Shown here: positions 39,101 to 49,231 of the stretch, in pieces
Layout: every line of letters begins with the position of its first letter
How positions within the stretch are numbered: position 1 is the first letter of the stretch
From: Odiellus spinosus
Lineage: Eukaryota; Arthropoda; Arachnida; Opiliones; Phalangiidae
Length of the DNA stretch: 64,000 nucleotides
Direction of reading: 5' to 3'
NCBI GenBank assembly: GCA_963920705.1
Contig: OY987233.1
Location: 10,341,459-10,405,458, forward strand
The notes under the pieces: model-generated
Seen by the model: the letters and a program-made list of their open reading frames with translations, nothing else
Told to the model about the DNA's origin: nothing
The model's database searches: none
Translations under genes and position numbers: made by a program

Positions 39101-42100
39101 GAACATACAGTTAATTCTCGCGCGTTCTGGGACCAGTGATAAGGTCATTTTCGCGCGGTCTTTTTCGTAAATGTACTTGATCCAGATCAAGTTAACTACC
39201 TTTCGTATTAAAATTAAGATTATGTTCCAGAAGTAAACTACATCATAGTCATAATGATTAATGAATTCTGTCTGTTAGTATTTAATAATTAAAATATAAA
39301 AACATGTGAATAAAGTAACCAATATTTCAGACATTCCTCTAAGAGATGTACAACGAATTGAACCAGGAAAATTGGTTTTTGAAAATTTAGTTTCAAGATA
39401 AGGATAAAAAAATATTTCATATACAAAATATATTTAAATAAAATTACTAATTTTAATTTTGAATTTATAATTAGGGTGCTGATAATAAGGCAAATTCTTT
39501 CCTTCAATTGATAATCTTAAAGCCCATAGCGAAATAAATCTGACTAGAAAATTAAATTTCTAACAAAAACTAGAATAATTATTCTAAAATTTATTATTTT
39601 TAAATTTCCTACAAATCTACCTTTAGGGTAAATTCCTCAAAATTCAAAATTGATTTCTATAATGGGGTTTTTCATTGAACTACTCCAATTATTTCAGAAC
39701 CTAGAACCCCAAAATTCATAGGCTTAATGTATTTTGAACCGCTATGAGAGCAGTTTGAAATAAAAGCACCATAAACAAACTTCTAATTGTACTTTAGAAT
39801 TAAGGTTTTGCATTCTAATTAGAAAATTGACATTTTACCATAGCTACTAGACTTTAAAATCGGAGATACGAAGAATAGGGATAATGCAACCTAAGAACAA
39901 TTGATTTTTTATCGATTCATTATCGTTTAACAGTAAAAAATTACAAACAAATATTAAACTAGAAACAAATTTAAAATCGAGAAATAGGCTTAGCTGGATT
40001 CATGGAGATCCTGAATTTCTTCGAATTGAAGAGTCGGCGACCAATGAACAAATGCCTGTCGTTAAAACGAGATCTTAAGGTGAGATTCTCAATAACATTC
40101 GATTGGTCATCAAGCTAAGCCTATTTTGATGGTAAATTTAAATTTATTTTTAGTTTAATATTTGTTTGTAAATTTTGTTTACTGTTGAATCAGGCCTCTT
40201 TAAAACGATAAGGAATCGATAAAAAAATTCTTGTTATTAGGTTTCATTCTCCCTTTAAGAAAAATCCAAATTATAACAATCCTTAAACGTCTGACCATCA
40301 CGAAATAAAAAATGCAAGTCCGTTAACCCAGAAAAATAGAGAGCTTCAAGCGACAGAAAATTGAGAGTTTAAGAATAAAAAGTATTACAACGATGATCAT
40401 TATTATTTAGATAATCTTTAGAAAGACAGAGAGAGCTAGAGAAACGAAAACGAAGACGAGACACATGAATGACCTCAATAACAAATATCTTCTCCCCTTA
40501 CACCAAAAATATATTTTTCCCTGTTACTATTAATGGATACATTTAAATTTTGCACCCCATCATATATCCAATTGATGTCCGTATCGCTTTCGGGCCCACA
40601 CTCGATTGGAATACTAAATAGAGATACTAAAATGGATCTGACAGAATTTTCACGAACTCCAAAAGGAAATTGAGTACCATTTTCGGAAAGATCGTTAAAA
40701 AACGATTCAAAATATATATACATATGACATAAAACAAAATTATAGCTTCAGTAAAAATACATATTTTATAATCGCTATTTTTGAAACTGTCAAAATATTA
40801 AAATTCCCCACAATCTACGTCATCACTATTGGTCGCGTAATTTCTCTATTGTAAAGAGAATACAGTTGATTCTCGGGCTGGCACCAGTAATAAGGTCGCT
40901 TTCGAGCGGTCTTTTTCGTAAAAGTACTTAATCCGGATCAAGTCAACTACCATTCGTAAGAAAATTAAGATTAATTACGTTCCAGAAATAAACTACATCA
41001 TGGGAAAAAAATTACCTATTTTTGGACTTTTCATTAGCTACGATCACACTAGCATTTCTTAATCGATTTGAAACGGTAAAAATCAAAAGCTGCGTTCACA
41101 CTAGAGACTTTGAAACCGTTTTAAACTGTTTTGGAAAGGTCAAATTATAAAATTTTGGAGTCATCCGTGTAGACCTTTGATCAAGAAACCAAATTAATAT
41201 CTAAAAAAGTCGATTTGAGGACTCGAAACGGTTTGAAAATGGTTCCAAAGTGTCAAGTGTGAACGTGGCTAAACAGATATTCAAATCGCCAGGAATCGTT
41301 TTAAGCATCACGTGTTCACACATTATCGTTATAAATCGATTTAACAAAGCTTCATCTATCGGTTGTTGAACCCGAATCGGTACGAAACTGGTTCTCGTAG
41401 CAGTTTCGAGTAATCGAATCAAATCGATTCGAGGAAAGACAGTTTCCTATTCACACGACTCAAGCGAAACGTTTTGAAAGTGCGTAAATCGATTCCAAGG
41501 CCTAGTATGAACGCAGCTATTTAAGTTTTTTAATGATTTGAAACGGTAAAATCAAACCGATATTAAAATCGACAGGAATCGTTTTAAGCGGTGTTCAAGC
41601 ATTATCTTTATAAATCGATTTATCGTAGTTTCATCTATCGGTTGTTGAAACCGAATCGGTTCGAAACTGGTTCCCGAAGAAGTTTCCTAATCAAATCGAT
41701 TCGCGACTCCAGGGAAACGTTCTGAAACGGTTTAAATCGATTCCAAAGCCTAGTGTGAACGCGGCTTCATACAACTAGCAAATAAATTATACATTATTTT
41801 AATTAAAACATACGTAACGCTGTCAAATTTTATTAATAACATTAATCTATATGAAAAATCTGAAACTCCTTCTGCAATATTTCAAGATTAAATACTAATT
41901 TAGGTCTTTCAATTTATCTGTCCGAGTTATGTTATGACACGGGGAAAATTATACCTGATTCTACAAAGGGATAAAAATTTAAGTTAAAATAGATGAGAGG
42001 GAGACAGTCGTCTGGAAGAATTAAAAAATATTCATTTATGAACATGCCCCTAGGTTTCACGACGAAAGCAGCCCTATCCGTGCTTTAGGGTCAATCGGCC

Positions 42101-45100
42101 TTCGCTCAAGGTGACCTACTTTAACGAGAAATAAACTTGGAGGACGACCAGATACGATTATAATGTATTAAAAGGAAACTAACTTAAAAAAAAAATAAAT
42201 AAAATAAAAAAAAATTTCGGGGTGTACGAACTAAAAGTAAATTTGAAGTAAGGCTCTCACTGATTTTTCATGAACTCCAAATAGAAATTGAGTCATATTT
42301 TCGGAAAGATCGTTAAAAAACGATTCAAAATATATATACATATGTCATAGATCAAAATTACAACGACAGTAAAAATACATATTTAATAATCGCCATTTTC
42401 AAAATTTTTGAAATTAAAATTTCACAAAATATGTATGGTCACGTGATTTCGATATTGTATAGATCCTATAGTTGTTCTGGCATTAATAATAATGTCGCTT
42501 TCGAGCGGTATTTTTCGTAGAAGTACTTAAGAAACAATAACGGAAGCCAACAACAATTCCATGCGGAAATAGAAAATGAGATTGAATATAAATTTTAAGT
42601 TTCTTTATATCACGAAAATTCAAAACAGTTGAGCCAAGAAGAATTGGAAAAAAATCTTACTTTCAATTACTTCTAATGTACTTTCATAAAAATGCAAACG
42701 TTTGCTCTAGTTTTTTAAATTTCAAATCCAAAAATCGTGATTTAAAAATAAAGTATATAAAAAAAGTATGAAAAAAAGGTATTGTACAATTTTGCAATTA
42801 TTGCTAGGTATATTTTTCTAACCCGGATGTTAAGAGGCGCAGCTACTAACGGAAAGGAATTTTGCCGCAAAGAAATCTCAAAAAGAAAAATGGAGCAGTT
42901 CTAAAATTTGGGAGATTTATTATAAGAGGGGAGAGAGAGGGAAAACAAAATATCGCCAAAACGGAGACTTAAGATTTTTTTTTTTTTTTTTTTTTTTTGT
43001 TATTTATATCCTATATAAGTTAGTGTAACAGGCAGGTGTGGCAAAACGTGGGCAAGTACCTAAATTAGGTCGAAATATCATTTTGTAGGTCAGTGAAACC
43101 TACTGGATTTTTGGGAATCTTTAGGAGGGGTTCCCTAGAGTCATTTTCGTTATCAGAATAATAATCTTAGATTATAGAATTTTATCTAGATTAAATTATA
43201 GAAAAATTAAGTTTAATACCTCTGCAGGTTGAAGAGTTCTTAAGAAATTTATAATTTTTTACCGATATAAGACGTAGTTCATTTCTGGACTCGGATCTTT
43301 TACGAAAACGACCGCGCGAAAACTACCTAATCACTGAGAAACAACCGTAGGCGACCATAAAATTGATTTAAATGATGTCACCAATTTTTCCAGTGAATAT
43401 GAAATATATTTAGAGGTTTTTTACTTTTAAAAACCAATATGAAAATTATTACACCTTTGGGTTGGTTTCCAAAAATGTCACAGTTACCGATAATATTCGA
43501 AATTTTGATTCATGACGTCATCAAATATGTAAAATTTGTAAAATTATAAAGTCTATGTTTGGTGAAACCCACCAGTTTCCTCCGGTGAAATCATATACCT
43601 TTAAACCTATCCACGAAAACCTTTGTGTTCAAAGTAGTACAAGCTTATTACTATCTTGTCAAAAATCCTATCATATGATGCTGATGCTATGAAAGTAACA
43701 AAAAAATTTTGTTTGTCTATATTTAGATCATGAACGTCAAGACATAGAATGCTGTAAGTTTCCTGAACACCAACGTCATCCCAACTGTCTAATCATCGAC
43801 ATCCCAGAAAACGACCCATTCTACAAATTCTTCAACCGCAGATGTCTCGACTTCGCTCGTTTATTAGCGGGATTGAAACCAGGTTGCACCTTGGGACCTC
43901 GTAGTGCTCAAAACACTCTTTCAGCCTACTTGGATGCTGGATTCGTTTACGGAAGTACCCAAGAAGTCGCGAGCCGACTTAGATCCTTTAGAAATGGTAC
44001 GTTATCAAATAACGATGTCAGAAACCAATCATATTCTCGTGACCAGAAGGGCTTAGAATTTCAGGACATTTCTTTCAACCAAAGCTTAACATTTTATCAA
44101 CTGTTTTAAACCGCAAAATAATTTAACTATCCTTAAATAAAGGTCGTCTGAAGTCCCTCGGACTCTGGAAAGAACTTGGAATGAAAGATTTGTTGCCCAT
44201 GAAGACCGTCGAAGCCGACGTTGGTTGCATGTCACGTCCAAGAAACGTTTATTGTTTCGACGCCGGTGACGAACGTGTCAACGAACAACTTGCCCTTACT
44301 GTCATGCACACCATCTGGATGAGAGAGCACAACCGAGTGGCTGACGCCTTGGCACAACTGAACCCTCATTGGGACGACGAAACCATTTATCAAGAAGCCA
44401 GACACATTGTCATCGCCGAAGTGCAACACATCACTTTCAACGAATTTTTGCCTATGATACTCGGATCCGCCCATATGAAGAAGTACGACTTGGAACTGAC
44501 TCAACACGTAAGTTCGATAACAATTTCATAGGACTATCAATTTTACCAAGAACGTATTGATAACCGTAGAACGTACGAAGATATAATAGGACTAGGTTCC
44601 TTCAATAATATGGTTTTTGTTCGCATAATGATCTAAATATGATTTAAAATTTTTAAACAGGGATATTACGAAGGTTACAGTGCTAAGATTAATGCCGGTA
44701 TCAGACAAGCTTTCCAAGCTGCCGTTTTTAGATTCGGACATAGTTTGTTACCCGACGTTACCGAAAGATTCAATAAATACCACGAAAAATTAGGTAAGTT
44801 TATCTCGGTAACGTTAATTACTGCGTAATCTCGTTACTTAAGCCTAATTACCTTAAATTTATTGTACACAGAGGCTATTCGTTTGTCCCAACTTATTCGT
44901 CAACCTTATGATTTGTATAAACCCGGTGTCGTCGACTCTTTCATTATGGGATTGGTTAACCAACAAGCTAACAGAATGGACCCTGAAGTTACAACTGAGG
45001 TAATTTGATTACCAAATCAATTATGGTTAATTATTAACTTATTGCATACTATATAATTATCTGTTGAACATTTAAACCTCAAAATAATCACAAATCAGCG

Positions 45101-46355
45101 GATATTTTAGTTTTGAAACGTAGTTTAGAGATTTCAGAGCTATGTTGGAGATATTAGAAGAGCTTATTTCCCCAAGAGAATTTGAGATTTAGGGCTAGTG
45201 CAAGTGTCTGACACTAATTGCATTGGGAATTTAACCATATAACTGTTACGAATGAAATTTTCCCTCCAAACACTCAGTTTTTAAATTTTTAACTGGAAGA
45301 TGTTCTTACCTTTAGCCAGATGTATGTAAGTACTTGTATAATTATCCACAATTGATGATCCAAAGATAGTTTAGGTGAACATATCTGCAAATATAAGACA
45401 AATATTAGAATACTTGGATTGATAACAAAAGTAATTAAAATTGTACGAATGATTAAGTTATCTAAAAATTTCTGGTTTTGTTGATTTCAGGTTACCAATC
45501 ACTTGTTCGAGAAACCAGGAGACCGATTTGGTATGGATTTGGCTTCTTTGAACTTGCAAAGAGCTCGTGAAGTAGGAATCCCTGGCTATAACTTTTACCG
45601 AGAATACTGTGGACTTCCCAAGGCACGCGATTTCTGGGACCTTATCGGAGTTATGCCCAACAAAACTGTCTACAGATACTCTCAACTTTACAAGTAAGCG
45701 AGGGCAAATGAAGTCATTTCACACTAAGCTATTGGTAAACATATCTGGAACTAAATTAAAATTTATACAGGCACGTTGATGACATTGATCTATGGAGTGC
45801 CGGAATTTCTGAATATCCTAATGATGGTGGTGCCATTGGACCAACTTTCGCTTGCCTTATTTCCGAACAATTTGCCAATATTCGTCGCGGTGATCGTTTT
45901 TGGTACGAAAACCCAGGATGGCCTTCATCCCTGACCCCTGGTAAGACTAAATTATCTCTAAATAATTATTGTTGTAACATCTAAAACTAATTACTATTTT
46001 TACACGCGTAGAACAACTAGAAGAAATCAGGAAAGTTAGGTTATGTCGTGTACTTTGCGACAACTCCGATGACATGTTAGACGTTCAAGTACATGCCATG
46101 TTACTGCACGAAGAAAGCCAGTAAGTACTTGTTAAAAGTTTAGTTACTTGTGTTATTAGTTATTAACGAGATAGGCCTAGAGGGGGTTTGTACAAAATTC
46201 ATTTTGTAGCACCCAGTTTTAAATATTAATTAAAAACTTAATTATTTAACCATTCTCACCGTAATTCTAGAAACCCTCGTGTTGGCTGCGCGGAACACAA
46301 CATACCCCTAGTGGATTTGACTAAATGGAAAGATATTTCGTACCACAAGAAATAA
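22545..46355 (+). CDS. Animal haem peroxidase, secreted type (13 coding exons, 5' end incomplete)
   Basis: Haem peroxidase of the animal (myeloperoxidase/chorion peroxidase/peroxinectin) family, which uses H2O2 to oxidise substrates or cross-link proteins outside the cell. Exons with GT-AG borders and matching phases: 22545-22748, 23358-23452, 23901-24012, 26185-26402, 31067-31237, 43727-43996, 44143-44507, 44661-44793, 44872-44999, 45491-45693, 45771-45940, 46012-46120, 46271-46355 (TAA). The first listed exon follows a pyrimidine-rich acceptor and opens with G then ATA, so an upstream exon ending in AT would give a split ATG and a 754-aa protein beginning MIILCLSTWLLCLL, which looks like a signal peptide; that upstream exon was not found. 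On this numbering the distal motif WGQMIDHDLT supplies Gln254, haem-ester Asp257 and His258; GDERVNEQ supplies catalytic Arg402 and haem-ester Glu405, with Gln406 where myeloperoxidase has its sulfonium Met; proximal His506 is in FRFGHSLLP. All core residues are intact. Family certain; ortholog group not assigned. Confidence 0.93.
22937..23180. repeat. 27-bp tandem repeat in a peroxidase intron
   Basis: About eight units of 27-28 bp with core ACCCAATTAAACCTATAGGG plus ATTCGTT. Units 4-7 (23020-23127) are identical; the outer ones are diverged, and the last decays into CCAATTGGTTTCG. Read on the minus strand it gives a nine-residue repeat (TNPYRFNWV), but it lies within a spliced intron, 190 bp after the donor of the first listed exon, and is not taken as coding. 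Confidence 0.92.
23636..23792. mobile_element. Family B remnant (copy 7)
   Basis: Only the right half is clear: ATCCATGAATCCCCGTTAAG then CCTGCTTTCAGGGTAAG and GTCTGCATTATCCCTTAAAA. In the intron between peroxidase exons 2 and 3. Confidence 0.55.
24536..24920. mobile_element. Family B palindromic MITE (copy 8)
   Basis: Left end CCTTAAAGGGAGAATGCAAT, core subtype 2, right end TGTTAGGTTGCATTCTCCCT then TTAG. In the intron between peroxidase exons 3 and 4. Confidence 0.82.
25427..25937. mobile_element. Family F foldback MITE (copy 1)
   Basis: Nearly full-length palindrome: TTAAGGGAAACTTGGAGCTA at left, TAGCTCCAAGTTTCCCTTTA at right; centre near 25680 with CGCTTGTAATGTCTTGTCTC mirrored as GAGACAAGATATTACAAGCG. 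In peroxidase intron 3. Confidence 0.85.
26478..26633. mobile_element. Small foldback element
   Basis: About 155 bp with inverted arms: CTTACCAAAAAAGTTAGTCT and GGGTCTTGGGGAAGTCTTTC at left, AAGACTTCCCCAAGACCTTT and AGACTAACTTTTTTCGGTAG at right. Single copy in this window, 80 bp after peroxidase exon 4. Confidence 0.75.
27826..28100. repeat. Family C repeat (copy 9) carrying family D
   Basis: Reverse copy GCCAAATCACGTGACC.. GTGATGACGTAGTATTGCGT .. GTTCATGAAAAATCAGTCAC, interrupted by the family-D element. In peroxidase intron 4. Confidence 0.75.
27842..27951. mobile_element. Family D element nested in a family-C repeat
   Basis: Begins GGGGGCAGACACTCCCGAA and ends, inverted, GAGTTCAAGAGTGTCTGACC followed by CC. 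It interrupts a family-C copy between its TCACGTGACC and GTGATGACGTAGT segments, which are adjacent in the uninterrupted copies. Confidence 0.7.
28545..28748. repeat. Family C repeat (copy 10, partial)
   Basis: Forward copy from TTTTTCATGAACTACAAATG to CACTATGGTCACGTGATC. The last third is missing. Confidence 0.75.
29874..29922. repeat. Family C fragment (copy 11)
   Basis: Only the 5' tip is present: TTTTTCATGAACTCCAAATG then GAAAGATCGTTGAAAAATC. Confidence 0.55.
29960..30045. mobile_element. Family G fragment, right half
   Basis: GCAGCGCGTGTCGCGGGGAT then GCCAAAGGTACAGAGGAGTC and TTTTGATTAG. In peroxidase intron 4. Confidence 0.65.
31270..31345. mobile_element. Family G fragment, right half, next to exon 5
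   Basis: ACAACAGCGCGTGTCGCGAA then GCCAAAGGTACCATGGAGTC and TTTTGATT. Only about 30 bp after the exon 5 splice donor of the peroxidase, and abutting family-A copy 7. Confidence 0.65.
31346..31682. mobile_element. Family A MITE, left end lost next to a family-G fragment (copy 7)
   Basis: Starts inside the family at TTTACGCCATAGCCCATCAT and ends with the intact right terminus. A family-G fragment abuts its left side, so the left end was probably lost with or after that insertion. Located in peroxidase intron 5, just after exon 5. Confidence 0.78.
32088..32535. mobile_element. Family F foldback MITE (copy 2)
   Basis: Left end TTAAAGTGAAACTTGGAGCT, right end TTTAGCTCCAAGTTTCCCTT then TAA, central hairpin around 32290. 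A scrap of family C (GGAAAGATCGTTAAAAAACG) follows directly. Confidence 0.83.
32971..33370. mobile_element. Family A MITE, full length (copy 8, reverse)
   Basis: Left end AAGTTCATCACTTTATTCCA, reverse core with GCGGCCGCAGTCACC, right end GGGCGTTATTTACTTCTATG..ATAGACTTTTGC. In the peroxidase 12.5-kb intron. Confidence 0.82.
33887..34078. mobile_element. Family G MITE (most complete copy)
   Basis: Outer ends AATCAAAAG / CTTTTGATT. Inner inverted pair CCCGCGACACGAGCTGT / ACAGCGCGTGTCGCGGGG. The middle holds GTCACGCTCACACAATGGCG. No coding capacity. Confidence 0.75.
34929..35626. mobile_element. Family F foldback MITE (copy 3, with internal unrelated DNA)
   Basis: Both ends are present (TTAAATGGAAACTACAAGCT; TTTTTAGCTCCAAGTTTCCC). 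Between about 35105 and 35380 the sequence does not match copies 1 and 2, so the element has gained or exchanged about 250 bp. A 105-codon frame starting MEQLLNLFSESQNAKKR lies wholly in repeat sequence and is not called a gene. Confidence 0.75.
36033..36445. mobile_element. Family B palindromic MITE (copy 9)
   Basis: Left end ATAAAGGGAGAATGAAACCT, core subtype 2 (AAGGACTAGCGACCAATGAC), right end TACGTTGCATTCTCCCTTTA. Large peroxidase intron. Confidence 0.82.
36613..37015. mobile_element. Family B palindromic MITE (copy 10)
   Basis: Left end TTAAAGGGAGAATGCAACCT, core subtype 1 variant (TTATTCGAATTGAAGAGTCA), right end TTAGGTTGCATTCCTCCCTT then TAA. TTAA is found at both junctions. Confidence 0.82.
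37953..38356. mobile_element. Family B palindromic MITE (copy 11)
   Basis: Left end TTTAAAGGGAGGATGAAACT, core subtype 2, T-rich tract in the right arm, right end TTAGGTTGCATTATCCCTTT. Confidence 0.82.
38893..39245. repeat. Family C repeat (copy 12)
   Basis: Forward copy from TGATGAATTCTAAAAATGGA to AGAAGTAAACTACATCATAG, including GCGCGGTCTTTTTCGTAAAT. Confidence 0.8.
39874..40258. mobile_element. Family B palindromic MITE (copy 12)
   Basis: Left end ATAGGGATAATGCAACCTAA, core subtype 1 (CTTCGAATTGAAGAGTCGGC), right end TTAGGTTTCATTCTCCCTTT. Confidence 0.8.
40645..41000. repeat. Family C repeat (copy 13)
   Basis: Forward copy from ATTTTCACGAACTCCAAAAG to CCAGAAATAAACTACATCAT. Family E copy 2 begins about 35 bp later. 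Confidence 0.8.
41037..41767. mobile_element. Family E foldback, two partial copies in tandem (copy 2)
   Basis: First unit from AGCTACGATCACACTAGCAT to GTATGAACGCAGCT (about 41519), containing a further AGCTGCGTTCACACTAGAGA end. A second, shorter unit follows from AATGATTTGAAACGGTAAAA to CTAGTGTGAACGCGGCT. The outer arms of copy 1 are absent. Confidence 0.7.
42255..42535. repeat. Family C repeat (copy 14)
   Basis: Forward copy from CACTGATTTTTCATGAACTC to TTTTTCGTAGAAGTACTTAA. It lacks the extended tail. Confidence 0.78.
43285..43350. repeat. Family C fragment (copy 15)
   Basis: A short reverse piece: GATCTTTTACGAAAACGACC then GCGCGAAAACTACCTAATCA. Confidence 0.5.
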
Positions 46356-49231
46356 ACGACATTGCATCGAAAAAACAAGCGTCAAACAAACAAGTGTCAA
46401 AATAGTTTAAAAAAAAAAACTTTATCATTGGATCAAAGAATCGATTCGAGAAAAGATTTATATGACACACAATGTGACAAAAAATGGGCTTTCCTCCCGC
46501 GAGTGTGCATATGACCATTTTCTCCGTAAAAAATTATATTTAAAACAAAAAAATTGAACTAAAATCGCGTTATTTTTGTGTGTTGTTGAAAGAATTTTTT
46601 ACAATTTTTTATCAGGGCGTGTTATTTGCTAATTAAAGAATGAATATGGGGTGCCAAATTATGAAAATACACACAAATAATTTAAAAAACAAAATGACAA
46701 CGCAAATACGGTGACATAATTGACTTTTTTTTGGCTAATATTTTTTGAACAAACTAAATTTGTATATAGTTTCAAACCCTGGAAAAACGGGTTTTCATAA
46801 ATTACGTATTTAAAAAAACTATTGTTATTGAAAAGAAATAAAATAAATGAAGATAGAGGAAGAAGAAAATAAAATCGCGACTCAAATTATATCTATATAT
46901 TATTATTATTTTTTTTTTTTTTAATTTTTACAGCCCCCATAATTTTAAAAAAAGAATTTTCCTACCATATTTTTTTCTATTTACAATTTTTAAAATATAT
47001 AGGGGGTAAGAAAAACTTTGATAGTTTTTTATAATATTCGATGTAAAGAAAAGATTGTTAAAAATATTCGATAACTAGGCTATATCGGGACCGCAGTTCG
47101 GAGAGTAATTTCTTTTAAGTAAAATTTCGAAAAATATATCGGCTGGTGCCGTTAATTTCGATAATTTAGATTTAAAAGAGTTCCAAAAAAAAAGATATAA
47201 CTTAAAGTTGTTATTGTACAAAAAAATAAAAAGTGCAGTTTTGGTTTTTAAATTTTTAAATTATTAACTGTCAACACTAAGCCTTGTCCAAAACTTACAC
47301 TACCGATTCGCCTCTATATGCATGTACACTTTGAGGATTTAAATACAGGAATAATAACATAATAGGCCTTTTCCGAGAATTATGAACAAAAAATTAACCT
47401 AAAAATATCACTTACCTTAAAGATTTGGTCTTGGCATCATTCATCAACTGATATTTTTGATTTTGTAATGGCAAGCCGTAGAATGTTCTTCCATGATTCA
47501 TCTTCTCACTTTACTGACTTTTGTGACTTTTGTTCTTACTCCGTTATTATAATTAGACACTGAAGAGGCGTTGAAACTTGAAACTCGTGCCTCCCCCCTT
47601 CATCCTCCTAGGTTGAAATATCTTGACCCCGGCGCAATCATCCCACGAGAAACTAACTTTAATTACGAACTCCGACATTACTCAAAAACTAAATTAAGAT
47701 GACAGAAATAATAATAATACTTTAGTTTACTGATAGCCTCGATATTATAATGATTCAACACGCTTTCCATTGATACGAAAATAGTCCAATGCATTCGGGG
47801 TTTTCATTCTAGCAGACTGGCACTGAATGACTGAACTAGTCGGCAATGACCTTGACAAGGTTGACCTTCGGAAAAAAAAGGCTGAACATATAGATTCAAT
47901 ATTAACAGTTTATAATTTATTATCAAAAGAGGATAGATACTGCCACTTTTACATTAGGCTAGCATTTAGGGGATTTTATTATTATAGAACTTTTACAAAA
48001 GTCTTTGCCTCAATATTTTGTTTTCAATGAAATATTACACTCATAAAATCGCAACTTACGAGGATTCAAGGGAGTATTCGCGCCCGAAAAGAGTCAAGAT
48101 TTAGGCTGATGCTTTTGTCGTCTGCTAGCGTGACATCTTGTTAGGAAATAGCTGATTAGCTCTCGCATGAGCGCATGTTATACCATAAGTAACTTATCTT
48201 CTAAGTTACAAACTTATGGTTATAAGGATTGGCAAGAAATTCAAGTGGCGAGAGTGGGTTAAATATCAGCGGCACAGCTATTGTTAATAAAAAATCAACT
48301 AATTAAAAATCGGGGGATGTTTAATTAATAAAAACAATTTCAATAACAATTTTTATTTTATCCATGGCTGTAATACATCAGTTGTTTTATGCTTTTAATT
48401 TTTGTAGACGCAATTAACAATATAAAATTTCGTAAAAACTAATATTTAGAAAATCATATCACAAAAACAAACAAATCAAATATCGAAAGCTAATAAAAAG
48501 CGAAAACCACACTTTGTTCCCTAATTTTTAAGTTTTGGTAAATTGGTGGTATATAATAACTACTACTTATTGGAGGGAATTTGAAAAATAACGAACCGTG
48601 ATTATCACATACCATCAGTTTTAATAAACTAGAAATTACTCTAAACATTTTTTCGTAAAAAATACTTCCTCAGAGTTTTTTTGTTTATAAAACTCCTCAA
48701 ATATTTCTCAAAACTACTAAGTTATTGCAATTATAAGAGCTTAAATATTTGGAAAACTAATAAATTACGGTATTTAAAATGTTTCAAACCAATCAAATAT
48801 TTTTATCTCCCCATTTATGAGTAACTTTCTTGGAATTTTTGGGTTACTTTATGAATCTTTTCACTGTAATTTAAACTTCGAAAATGACTAAATAGTAACT
48901 GTTGTAACAATTTTTAACCTAATTTTAATACTGGACAGCTAGAACGTATAAATATTTAATTAGGGCTGTGAAAATAAAGACAAAATTAATTTGAATTCAA
49001 TTCGGAATAGACAGTGCGGGGAAATCGAACAATAAACGCCCACATTTGTTCTTTTAAAAGCTACGCGATCTTCAGTCGATATCTCAAACACTATTAAACC
49101 GTAAGAAAAGTCTGTTATTTATTCAGCCCTTGTGTTTTATTTTTTTTTTTTTTTAACTAAAATATAGAACCCAAAAGAAAAATGACTAAAATTAATCATT
49201 AACTTAACTATAAATAGAGGATAATTTGGAG
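46356..49231. other. 3' flank of peroxidase and of GCLC (tail to tail)
   Basis: The two genes converge here. The peroxidase 3' UTR probably ends near AATAAAATAAA at about 46838. A plus-strand TTTATT near 49118 could serve as the GCLC AATAAA. In between is AT-rich DNA with one candidate minus-strand exon (47416-47501). A 67-codon plus-strand frame at 47827 is not recognised and not called. Confidence 0.6.
47416..47501 (-). CDS. Possible first coding exon of an unidentified minus-strand gene
   Basis: On the minus strand an ATG with A at -3 opens 28 codons plus two bases (starting MNHGRTFYGLPLQNQKYQLM) and runs straight into a strong donor AG|GTAAGT. Codon choice and composition look coding compared with the AT-rich surroundings. 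No following exon was found to the left in the 3' flank of the peroxidase gene, so a continuation would have to overlap or span that gene. The peptide is not recognised. It could be a chance open stretch. Confidence 0.33.

Larger units (their letters stand above)
31238..43726 (+). other. Peroxidase intron 5 (12.5 kb), repeat-filled
   Basis: Separates the distal-His exon from the rest of the catalytic domain. It contains family A copies 7-8, B copies 9-12, C copies 12-15, E copy 2, F copies 2-3 and two G copies. The remaining stretches (33371-33886, 34079-34928, 35627-36032, 37016-37952, 38357-38892, 39246-39873, 40259-40644, 41768-42254, 42536-43284) show no gene. The splice phases of exons 5 and 6 agree, so the junction itself is sound. 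Confidence 0.85.

Noticed and set aside
44232-44507. Minus-strand open frame opposite peroxidase exon 7
   Set aside because: Shadow of a strongly conserved coding exon on the other strand.
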